Source: Lactobacillales bacterium (lineage in GTDB: Bacteria; Bacillota; Bacilli; Lactobacillales; Streptococcaceae). From it: a DNA stretch of 54,485 nucleotides. Shown piece by piece: positions 48,385-54,485 of the stretch. The stretch spans positions 1 through 54,485 of the forward strand of contig JAISJD010000040.1 of the NCBI GenBank assembly GCA_031261705.1, written 5' to 3'. Within the stretch, counting starts at the first letter, position 1; each line of letters begins with the position of its first letter. The notes below the pieces were generated by a model that was not told the DNA's origin, did not search any database, and saw only the letters and a list, made by a program, of their open reading frames with translations. The translations under genes and the position numbers were made by a program.

Positions 48385-48555
48385 AAATAAGCCAACGTTC
48401 AAGCTTTGGCACTAAGGGACGTATGAAGTAGTTACTTCAAGTTATTCTAAGGAAAGCCTTCATTCGACAATCCCTGTTCTACTCGTTGGCGTCTCTCGAC
48501 ATTTCCGAGTGATAACCTATGTTCCATTAGGAGCCTCACCTAACAACTTTTCTTA
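48385..48555 (-). promoter_or_regulatory. M-box (ykoK) magnesium riboswitch
   Basis: On the minus strand the leader contains, in the right order, the conserved M-box segments GTTAGGTGAGGCTCCTAATG, CATAGGTTATCAC, AAATGTCGAGAGACGCCAAC, AACAGGGATTGTCGAAT, AAGGCTTTCCTTAGAATAAC, TACTTCATACGTCCCTTAGT and GCCAAAGCTTGAACG. High Mg folds this RNA so that the downstream terminator forms and corA is off. Confidence 0.92.
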
Positions 48556-48563
48556 CAATATAG

Positions 48564-48593
48564 AGTGTACCCTTAGAGATGGTATTTCGTCAA
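48564..48593 (-). promoter_or_regulatory. promoter of the M-box-corA transcript
   Basis: TTGACG (48588-48593) and TACACT (48564-48569) on the minus strand are 18 bases apart, placed just before the M-box and directly after the broken HRDC gene. Confidence 0.6.
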
Positions 48594-48601
48594 ACATTGT
48601 T

Positions 48602-49305
48602 CTATGCTTTCTCAATATTTGAAAATAATTCTTCTTTCTTTTTCGATGCACAGGATTGAATGAAAACATATTGCTGAATAATTGGTAAAAAATAAGAGGA
48701 ATATCCTTCAAGTTTTGCTGTACCAACACCCTTGCATTCTAAAAATTCTATCTCATTTTGTGGGAGCTTTTTACAAAAATCTTCTAAGGTCGCATTACTA
48801 AATATCCAAAATGGTAGAATTTGTTTCATTTATGCTAATTCTCGACGCTTTTCTTAAGAAGTGTTAGCAATTCTAAATCAATCGTTTTTTTCTCCGTTAT
48901 AAAACTTTTCTTTACCAAGGCGGTTTTTTCACCACTTATTACTTGGTAAGTTTTTTCATCAAGAGAAAAAAGACCGAGCTCATCCATTCCTCTTTTTAAA
49001 TATTTTTCATAATGCAACCCAAGAATTAAATCATACAAATATTCTTCCTCTTTCTCCCCGCATTGCTCCGTAACTTGGTAACCGTTCCACACCCCATCGT
49101 AAAATATTTTTTCGCCTTGACGCCAATACCACTTGAATAATAATCGAACTATCAACTAAGCCTCCAAGCTCATCAATACATTGGAAGATTTTTTGGCCTC
49201 TTCTGTAATCTCCATGTATTCGATCTCTTTCATTTCCTCCACGTCATCCGTTTTTTGATTGGTAACTAATTCTCCACTTAATAGTTTTTCTAAATTTGTA
49301 CTCAT
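48602..49305 (-). pseudogene. broken HRDC-domain protein gene
   Basis: Three pieces read as one ancestral gene of about 230 codons. It starts at an ATG at 49305 (MSTNLEKLLSGELVTNQ) behind GAGGAG. An in-frame TAG at 49156-49158 interrupts it after SNVLMSLEA; the same frame goes on as VRLLFKWYWRQGEKIFYDGV to LELLTLLKK. A frameshift near 48835-48860 leads into EKRRELA, then a TAA (48830-48832) and KQILPFWIFSNATLEDF. The last 75 codons are a clear HRDC domain (FLECKGVGTAKLEGY), a nucleic-acid-binding module found in RecQ and RNase D. Three lesions make a working protein unlikely. The 75-codon HRDC part alone could still be translated from the ATG at 48829. Confidence 0.7.
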
Positions 49306-49363
49306 CCTCTTTTTTCTCCTCATCCTCAATTAGACAAAAATGTCTTACTCTAATACATTACGC

Positions 49364-49392
49364 AAAAAGAGAGAAATTTCTTCCTCTCTCTT
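49364..49392 (-). terminator. intrinsic terminator of fhs
   Basis: An 8-bp stem AAGAGAGA / TCTCTCTT with a 10-base loop is followed on the minus strand by five T. It lies 8 bases after the fhs stop. Confidence 0.8.
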
Positions 49393-49400
49393 CAAGACTA

Positions 49401-51080
49401 TTAGAATAAGCCGATAGCATTTCCATTTTCGTCAACATCCATATTCAAAGCAGCCGGTTTTTTAGGCAATCCTGGCATCGTCATCACATCGCCAGTCATT
49501 GCCACAATAAATCCAGCGCCAAGCTTTGGTACTAACTCTCTTACAGTAATTTCAAAGCCTTCTGGACGACCAAGTGCAGTTGGATCATCTGATAAAGAAT
49601 ATTGCGTTTTCGCCATACAGATGGGGAACTTATCCCAACCGTATTTTTTTAATGTAGCCATTTGTGTTTTTGCCTTCTTCTCGAAAATAACCCCATCGCC
49701 ACCGTAAATCTTCTTCACGATTGCTTCAACTTTATTTTCAATTGTATCCTCTACATCATAAGTCGAAGTAAATTCTAAATCGTTTCCTTCATTTTCTTTA
49801 ATAATGTCAACAACCGCATTTGCTAGGTTAACGCCACCTTCAGCGCCTTTTCCCCAAACACTTGTCAACTCCACTCGTACACCTTTTTCTTGGCATAAAC
49901 GAGTTAACTCGACAATTTCTGCCTCTGTATCTGTCACAAATTCATTAATTGCAACCACCACAGGAATATTAAAACCTTGGATATTTTCAATGTGTTTTGC
50001 TAGGTTAGAAAAACCTTTAATTAACGCATCCACATTTTCTTCTTGCAAATTATCTTTCTCCACGCCACCGTGCATTTTAAGCGCACGAATGGTTGCCACA
50101 ATCACTACGGCATCTGGAGCTTTTGGTAAGTTTGGTACTTTAATATCTAGGAATTTTTCAGCTCCTAAATCTGCTCCAAAACCAGCCTCTGTTACTGTAT
50201 ATTCTCCAAGTTTCATGGCTGTAGTTGTCGCTAATACCGAGTTACAACCGTGCGCAATATTGGCAAATGGTCCTCCATGAACGAATGCGGGTGTTTTATA
50301 AATTGTTTGGACTAGGTTAGGCTTAATCGCATCTTTCAAAATAAGCGCAAGCGCCCCCTCTACTTTTAGGTCCCCAACTGTCACTGGTTCACGAGTGTAG
50401 GTATAGCCCACAACAACACGTGCTAAACGTTTTTTCAAGTCAGTAATATCCGTTGCTAAACATAAAATAGCCATGATTTCACTAGCAACCGTAATATCAA
50501 AACCATCCTCACGTGGTACCCCTTGAACTGGACCGCCCAAACCAATAATCACTTTACGCAACGCACGGTCATTTAAGTCCACCACGCGTTTCCAAATGGT
50601 ACGACGTAAATCAATATTTAACTCATTGCCTTGTTGCACATGATTATCAAGCAGCGCAGACAACGCATTATTCGCCGTCGTAATCGCGTGCATGTCTCCA
50701 GTAAAATGAAGATTAATGTCTTCCATTGGCAACACTTGGGCAAGTCCACCGCCCGTTGCACCACCTTTAATCCCCATAACCGGTCCTAATGACGGTTCAC
50801 GCAAAGCAATCACAGTCTTTTTCCCAATTTTATTTAGCGCATCCCCTAAACCAATGGTAACTGTTGATTTCCCTTCCCCAGCTGGCGTTGGATTAATCGC
50901 TGTAACTAAAATTAATTTCCCGTCTTTTTCATTTTTTAAGGAATTAATTTTTTCCATACTAAGTTTTGCTTTATACTTCCCATATAATTCAATATCATCT
51001 TCACTTAAACCAATTGTTGCAATAATATCTTTAATCGGAGTAAGCTTCACTTCTTGTGCAATTTCAATATCAGATTTCAA
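49401..51080 (-). CDS. fhs: formate--tetrahydrofolate ligase
   Basis: Makes 10-formyl-tetrahydrofolate from formate, ATP and tetrahydrofolate, feeding purine and formyl-Met synthesis. It has 559 residues, the normal size. [20 protein letters not shown] is the P-loop region. [74 protein letters not shown] and [13 protein letters not shown] are family landmarks. The start codon is TTG with a perfect AGGAGG 7 bases upstream; no ATG is better placed. A TATAAT at 51141-51146 is a likely -10 box, with a weak -35. It is a single-gene unit. Confidence 0.97.
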   Translation of the reverse strand: MKSDIEIAQEVKLTPIKDIIATIGLSEDDIELYGKYKAKLSMEKINSLKNEKDGKLILVTAINPTPAGEGKSTVTIGLGDALNKIGKKTVIALREPSLGPVMGIKGGATGGGLAQVLPMEDINLHFTGDMHAITTANNALSALLDNHVQQGNELNIDLRRTIWKRVVDLNDRALRKVIIGLGGPVQGVPREDGFDITVASEIMAILCLATDITDLKKRLARVVVGYTYTREPVTVGDLKVEGALALILKDAIKPNLVQTIYKTPAFVHGGPFANIAHGCNSVLATTTAMKLGEYTVTEAGFGADLGAEKFLDIKVPNLPKAPDAVVIVATIRALKMHGGVEKDNLQEENVDALIKGFSNLAKHIENIQGFNIPVVVAINEFVTDTEAEIVELTRLCQEKGVRVELTSVWGKGAEGGVNLANAVVDIIKENEGNDLEFTSTYDVEDTIENKVEAIVKKIYGGDGVIFEKKAKTQMATLKKYGWDKFPICMAKTQYSLSDDPTALGRPEGFEITVRELVPKLGAGFIVAMTGDVMTMPGLPKKPAALNMDVDENGNAIGLF

Positions 51081-51249
51081 TTTATTTCCTCCTATACGAA
51101 CAATTAGATAGATTTTACTACATTTTGTTAAGATAAAATCATTATAGCGAATATAAGATTAAAATGCATTAATTTTTCATTTCTTTTTCATGAAATACTC
51201 CGGAATATTCGGATTATGAAAAAAATAAGCAAATGAAGAATACCCTCAC

Positions 51250-51711
51250 TCACTTATCATTTAAATCATCCAACTTTAAATGTTTGATTTTTTCAAACTT
51301 TGCTTGTACTTCTCCATGTTTCATCAATTCCTCGATAAAAGGTTCTTTATGCCATTTTCTCATGTAAAAAATACGGCCACTTTTCCATTTTGTCGAAAAT
51401 ATTTCTATTCCCTTTTCACCAATGCGTATTTTTTCAATAGATTGAAGCGGAATCTTCTCTCTATGTCGTGGTGTTAAGGCGATAATCTGGAGCATGTTAT
51501 CCTCGGTAATCACAAAATATCGATGAAGTCCGATAATGGAAAGAACCAAAAATGCGAAAAAAACTGCAAACGTAGTAGTATAAACATGCGTTTTTTCTAA
51601 AGTAAAAATTAAACTAAAAAAAAGTAAAGAAAATGTCAGAGACCAATAAATAATACTTGTGGCGAGCTCAGGCTGCCAATGATATCTAATTTTCCCAAAT
51701 ATTTTAATCAT
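51250..51711 (-). CDS. ebsA: EbsA family protein
   Basis: A 153-residue protein with two membrane segments near the start (IIYWSLTFSLLFFSLIFTL and FAVFFAFLVLSIIGLH) and a cytoplasmic PH-like beta domain behind them (QIIALTPRHREKIPLQSIEK, then GIEIFSTKWKSGRIFYMRKW). The start FGKIRYHWQPELA and overall shape match what I recall of EbsA, described next to genes for enterococcal binding substance. The pore-forming name in databases is not backed by function here. It is divergent from an RNase HI-like gene. Confidence 0.75.
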   Translation of the reverse strand: MIKIFGKIRYHWQPELATSIIYWSLTFSLLFFSLIFTLEKTHVYTTTFAVFFAFLVLSIIGLHRYFVITEDNMLQIIALTPRHREKIPLQSIEKIRIGEKGIEIFSTKWKSGRIFYMRKWHKEPFIEELMKHGEVQAKFEKIKHLKLDDLNDK

Positions 51712-51835
51712 ATGTTCCCTCTTTAATTATTTGACTTTCATCCAAAAATATAAATTTATCCAACCAAATAGAAATTCACATGGTATAATTCTATCACAAC
51801 TTCAAATTGAAACAAACTCTCAGGAGGTTAAAAGA

Positions 51836-52240
51836 ATGTTAAGTATTTATATAGATGCGTCCACAAAAGGTAATCCTGGGCCAAGTGGTGCGGGCATTTT
51901 GATAATCGAAGATGGAAATCAGGAGCAATATGCCTATCCACTTCAAAAAATGAGCAATCACGAGGCAGAATTTCAAACACTGATTTTAGCTTTAAATTTA
52001 ATTTTAGAACAAGGACGAGAGGGGCAAAATATTCTTATTTACTCCGATTCAAAGACAGTGGTATCAACGATTGACAAAAATCATACAAATAATCCGTTAT
52101 TTCTCCCTTACCTTGAAAACTTTCAACGGTTGGAAAGAAACTTTTCTCTTCTTGTTGTCCAATGGATTCCAGAAAGTAAAAATAAAGGGGCAGATAATCT
52201 AGCACGGCAAGGACTTGCTAAAGCATTGAAAGCTAAATAA
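51836..52240 (+). CDS. RNase HI family protein
   Basis: A 134-residue single-domain protein with the RNase H fold. The four acidic residues are visible: Asp in SIYIDASTKGNPGPSGAGI, Glu in NHEAEFQTLILALN, Asp in LIYSDSKTVVSTI and Asp in NKGADNLARQG. It belongs to the short, reverse-transcriptase-like branch common in Firmicutes, where activity is often weak or untested. I chose the ATG at 51836 because AGGAGG lies 8 bases upstream; a frame from 51731 adds unrelated residues. An extended -10 (TGGTATAAT, ending at 51789) precedes it. Confidence 0.88.
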   Translation: MLSIYIDASTKGNPGPSGAGILIIEDGNQEQYAYPLQKMSNHEAEFQTLILALNLILEQGREGQNILIYSDSKTVVSTIDKNHTNNPLFLPYLENFQRLERNFSLLVVQWIPESKNKGADNLARQGLAKALKAK

Positions 52241-52295
52241 ATTTCTCACATTATGTTAAAATTTACTTACTGAAAGTGATGAGATTGAACATTAG

Positions 52296-52505
52296 AGAGG
52301 AAAACAATTTATTGAAGAACTAGACACTTGGGCAATCAATGAAAAAATGGGTCGTTTAGAGCTTGCCGTCATTACTGAAAATGTTGCTGTAAGAAAACTT
52401 TATAAAAAAACAGGATTTAAGATTGAGGGAATGAGAGAGAAATCCTTATTTTCTCAAGGAAAACACTATGATGAATACTCTATGTCAAAATTAATCACTG
52501 AATAG
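52296..52505 (+). pseudogene. GNAT acetyltransferase relic (C-terminal third)
   Basis: The reading GKQFIEELDTWAINEKMGRL, ELAVITENVAVRKLYKKTGF, KIEGMREKSLFSQGKHYDEY ending at a TAG is the C-terminal part of a RimJ/RimL-type N-acetyltransferase. A stop (52293-52295) lies directly upstream, and no start or N-terminal half is present, so the gene is truncated. It lies 16 bases before an intact but different GNAT gene. Confidence 0.75.
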
Positions 52506-52521
52506 AGGAAAGGAGAAAAGT

Positions 52522-52944
52522 ATGAACCTCATTTATAGCAATCAACGTTGGAACCAAGCTGCAGCTTTTTTCGTTCGGATGAATGTTTTTGTCATTGAAC
52601 AGAAAATTTCGATTCAGGACGAGTTTTCACAAATTGACCAAGAAGATACGCGCTATTTTGTTATTTATGATAACGAAAAGCCCGTTGCTACTGCTTGTTT
52701 TCAAGAACTTGAGGGAAATGCCATTCAACCAGACCGTGTCTGTGTACTCAAAGAATATCGCAAGCTAGGTCTTGGAACACAACTTCTAAATGCCATTGAA
52801 GCACATACTGGTGCGAAATTTTCAAGACTTCATGCCGAAATTTCAGCAATTGAATTTTATGAAAAATTAGGCTATAAAATTTCTGGTGGGTATTTTAAGG
52901 AAGATGGGATTCCAGTGGTCCGAATGATAAAACAGCTACGTTAA
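52522..52944 (+). CDS. GNAT family N-acetyltransferase (YjcF-like)
   Basis: A 140-residue cytoplasmic acetyltransferase. RMNVFVIEQKISIQDEFSQI near the start is typical of the YjcF/ElaA-like group. VCVLKEYRKLGLGTQLLNAI is the acetyl-CoA binding loop (R/Q-x-x-G-x-G), and AIEFYEKLGYKISGGYF is the common C-terminal motif. The acceptor is unknown. GGAAAGGAGAA precedes the ATG. A terminator lies directly behind. Confidence 0.88.
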   Translation: MNLIYSNQRWNQAAAFFVRMNVFVIEQKISIQDEFSQIDQEDTRYFVIYDNEKPVATACFQELEGNAIQPDRVCVLKEYRKLGLGTQLLNAIEAHTGAKFSRLHAEISAIEFYEKLGYKISGGYFKEDGIPVVRMIKQLR

Positions 52945-52945
52945 A

Positions 52946-52976
52946 AGGGCCCGAAGCCTCGAGTCCTCTTTTTCGG
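52946..52976 (+). terminator. intrinsic terminator of the GNAT gene
   Basis: AGGGCCCGA pairs with TCGAGTCCT (one mismatch, one wobble) around AGCC and is followed by CTTTTT. It begins two bases after the stop codon. Confidence 0.65.
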
Positions 52977-53014
52977 TTCATCATGTTCTATTGTTGATTT
53001 TCTAATTATCTCAT

Positions 53015-53095
53015 TTAATTTAGAGGATAATTGATCCTAGTATCGTACCTTTGTAATGCCCACAATTGTTTCTCTTCTAAGGTAACTACTTTCAT
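53015..53095 (-). CDS. very small ORF, 26 residues, behind the membrane protein
   Basis: MKVVTLEEKQLWALQRYDTR followed by INYPLN and a stop. A strong GAGGTGAGG lies just before the ATG, overlapping the end of the membrane-protein gene, so translation is plausible. The product is too short to assign. It may be a true small protein or the first codons of a truncated gene. Confidence 0.3.
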   Translation of the reverse strand: MKVVTLEEKQLWALQRYDTRINYPLN

Positions 53096-53100
53096 AGACC

Positions 53101-53886
53101 TCACCTCATCTCAATAAAGTTTTTATTACGAGAAATGACGATGATTCCTATTGAAATAGCTACAATATCAATACCAGTTCTAAGAGTTAAATCAACAACG
53201 CTAAAATCAAATACTAGCAACATAAAGCTATTGAAAAAGAATAAATTCATGGCATAGATGAACAAGCCTTTACTTACTGAACCTCCTTGCTTAACAAGCC
53301 AGCTCACTACTAAGCTAGAAACTACTCCTACTGTAATACACCAAAGAATCGTTTTCAGTGGTTCGCCATCAAATGAGGAATAAATACCTAACACCTTATA
53401 CTGAATCAATCTTCCTAATACGAATAATATTGTAGGAACGAACAACAAAAGTAAGGTTTGATTATTTATTCTGTCACCATGTATCTTTTCTTCACTTTTA
53501 AAGAATACACCTAAAAGTAACCCCATGAGGATAAGCGAAATACTATCTGTCAAAACATAAGCTATGCTGTCTTTTAGAATAGAAATCGAATGGGGTAGTG
53601 GTTCAAATAAATATACCGACCAAAGAAAACTTAAAGAAACAGCATACTTTAGTCCTTGTTTCATACTTGTGCCAGAAATACCTGATTTCACAAGCAGGAA
53701 CATAGCAGCAATCACACTATAAGCAACAATCGCTAAAGCACTAAACGCAAGCGGTAAAGTACCGTCTTTTACAAATTGACTTGGGCTCAACACGGTTTGC
53801 GTGCTACTTGGCATTAATAGTTGAATGACAATACGAAAGATGGTCGTAATCAAACCAATCAATAGTATTTTGAAAAAGTTCTTCAT
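53101..53886 (-). CDS. hypothetical polytopic membrane protein
   Basis: A 261-residue protein with seven or eight membrane segments (ILLIGLITTIFRIVIQLLM, LAFSALAIVAYSVIAAMFLL, LLLLFVPTILFVLGRLI and others). I recognise no family signature. It starts inside the ATGA at the end of the flavodoxin gene, so the two are translated together, and a link to the flavodoxin is suggested only by this. Many residues near membrane borders are Lys, giving a positive-inside pattern. Confidence 0.75.
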   Translation of the reverse strand: MKNFFKILLIGLITTIFRIVIQLLMPSSTQTVLSPSQFVKDGTLPLAFSALAIVAYSVIAAMFLLVKSGISGTSMKQGLKYAVSLSFLWSVYLFEPLPHSISILKDSIAYVLTDSISLILMGLLLGVFFKSEEKIHGDRINNQTLLLLFVPTILFVLGRLIQYKVLGIYSSFDGEPLKTILWCITVGVVSSLVVSWLVKQGGSVSKGLFIYAMNLFFFNSFMLLVFDFSVVDLTLRTGIDIVAISIGIIVISRNKNFIEMR

Positions 53887-54410
53887 TGCATCATGTCCTT
53901 TATGTAAGTAATTAAGGGGTTAATCATTTCTTTATCTGTAAAATTAATAGCTTTTCCATATGTTTCAAGAATAGCCTTCCCTTCGGTTGACATCTCAACT
54001 TCCGATTTTTTCTCAATTGTCTTTTTTAGCAATGCCATTAAACCACGATGGGTTAAATTTAGCCTTTTGTAGTCAATTCCACCACGAAAATGAAATACCT
54101 TATCTGGTTGAAATGCCTTATTTGGAAATCCCTTAGCCATAATTTCCGTATAGTCTGTCATGCTTGGATCAGCAAGCCCAACGGTGAACACCACGAGATG
54201 TTTAAATTTATCTTTAGCAACCAAGTCTACACCTAGTATGCCACCTGCATATAGCCCACCACCATAGATGACCATGTCATATTGATTAAACACTGATACT
54301 GATGCCTGTTTTCTCTCAACCAATTCAGCACCAAGTTCTTCTGCAATCCACTGGGCATATTTTTTTGTTGTCCCATAATGCGATTGATAAATCACTGCAA
54401 TTTTATTCAT
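53883..54410 (-). CDS. flavodoxin domain protein
   Basis: A 175-residue cytoplasmic FMN-type electron carrier or reductase. IAVIYQSHYGTTKKYAQWIA is the phosphate-binding loop (T/S-x-x-G-x-T type) and YDMVIYGGGLYAGGILGVD the flavin-side loop; LVVFTVGLADP follows. The long C-terminal part (FRGGIDYKRLNLTHRGLMAL) resembles HemG-type flavodoxins. I start it at the ATG at 54410, the usual N-terminus; a frame from 54458 lies over the preceding gene. It overlaps the end of the probable TetR gene by 8 bases. Confidence 0.85.
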   Translation of the reverse strand: MNKIAVIYQSHYGTTKKYAQWIAEELGAELVERKQASVSVFNQYDMVIYGGGLYAGGILGVDLVAKDKFKHLVVFTVGLADPSMTDYTEIMAKGFPNKAFQPDKVFHFRGGIDYKRLNLTHRGLMALLKKTIEKKSEVEMSTEGKAILETYGKAINFTDKEMINPLITYIKDMMQ

Positions 54411-54485
54411 GTGCGTCACCAATAATGCCTTCCATAAAATAATCAATATGCTTTTCAACCAATGTCACCGCATTTTCTTTATCTC
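54403..54485 (-). CDS. C-terminal end of a probable TetR family regulator (partial)
   Basis: The last 26 codons of a gene cut by the window edge: DKENAVTLVEKHIDYFMEGI followed by IGDAHE and TAA. A helix ending in HIDYFMEGI is common at the end of TetR-type regulators, and such regulators often precede flavodoxin-membrane protein pairs. The assignment rests on only 26 residues. Confidence 0.4.
   Translation of the reverse strand, partial: DKENAVTLVEKHIDYFMEGIIGDAHE

Noticed and set aside
49804-50280. Plus-strand open frame of 158 codons inside fhs
   Set aside because: It is the antisense shadow of the highly conserved fhs gene.
51199-51213. Near-palindrome TCCGGAATATTCGGA upstream of fhs
   Set aside because: One base breaks the symmetry, and no regulator or second copy is known; too little to call.

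Overview
The window is AT-rich DNA from a low-GC Gram-positive bacterium, most likely of the order Lactobacillales. The clues are an EbsA-family protein, cellobiose-type PTS genes, a BmpA/Nup nucleoside importer, M-box, CodY and CcpA-type control sites, strong AGGAGG ribosome binding sites and the cluster rbgA-rnhB-dprA. A Carnobacterium- or Enterococcus-like host fits the gene content. I cannot fix the genus from sequence reading alone. Most genes are on the minus strand.

Layout: 125-4342 holds rbgA-rnhB-dprA and an MFS efflux gene with a DUF4177 partner. 4424-10242 holds a YitT protein, signal peptidase I, a CtpA-type protease, and glutamate decarboxylase paired with a choloylglycine-hydrolase-family enzyme. 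10626-14522 holds msrA-yozE, a membrane-protein relic, ypmS, a GDSL esterase and degV. 14695-19526 holds trhA and a beta-glucoside PTS operon (IIC, 6-phospho-beta-glucosidase, IIA) divergent from its RpiR regulator. 19594-23669 holds a VIT-family transporter, folA, thyA and an ABC-F ATPase. 23766-27961 holds two unknown genes, a broken J-domain gene, cca, dapB and a MazG-like gene. 28095-28277 is a small divergent gene.

The two largest operons follow. 28395-38272 is a complete nucleoside-salvage operon: pdp, deoC, cdd, bmpA, three nup ABC genes, deoB, deoD and a transaldolase-like gene. It takes nucleosides in, phosphorolyses them and feeds the pentose into central metabolism. It has a cre-like site upstream and an internal terminator after bmpA. 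39414-45406 is a branched-chain amino-acid ABC importer (livJHMGF) with a CBS-ACT protein and a lipoprotein. Its promoter has a near-perfect CodY box.

The right part (45591-54485) is more disturbed. It contains a decayed ISL3-family element, a one-TM unknown protein, corA behind an M-box magnesium riboswitch, a decayed HRDC-domain gene, fhs, an EbsA-family gene, an RNase HI-like gene, a GNAT relic next to an intact GNAT gene, and a membrane protein-flavodoxin pair behind the end of a probable TetR gene.

I saw no phage, CRISPR array, rRNA, tRNA or defence island, and no clearly new multi-gene system. The most useful observations are regulatory (M-box, CodY box, cre sites, a hairpin ending at the dprA start, an intra-operon terminator) and evolutionary (several independently broken genes among intact housekeeping genes).
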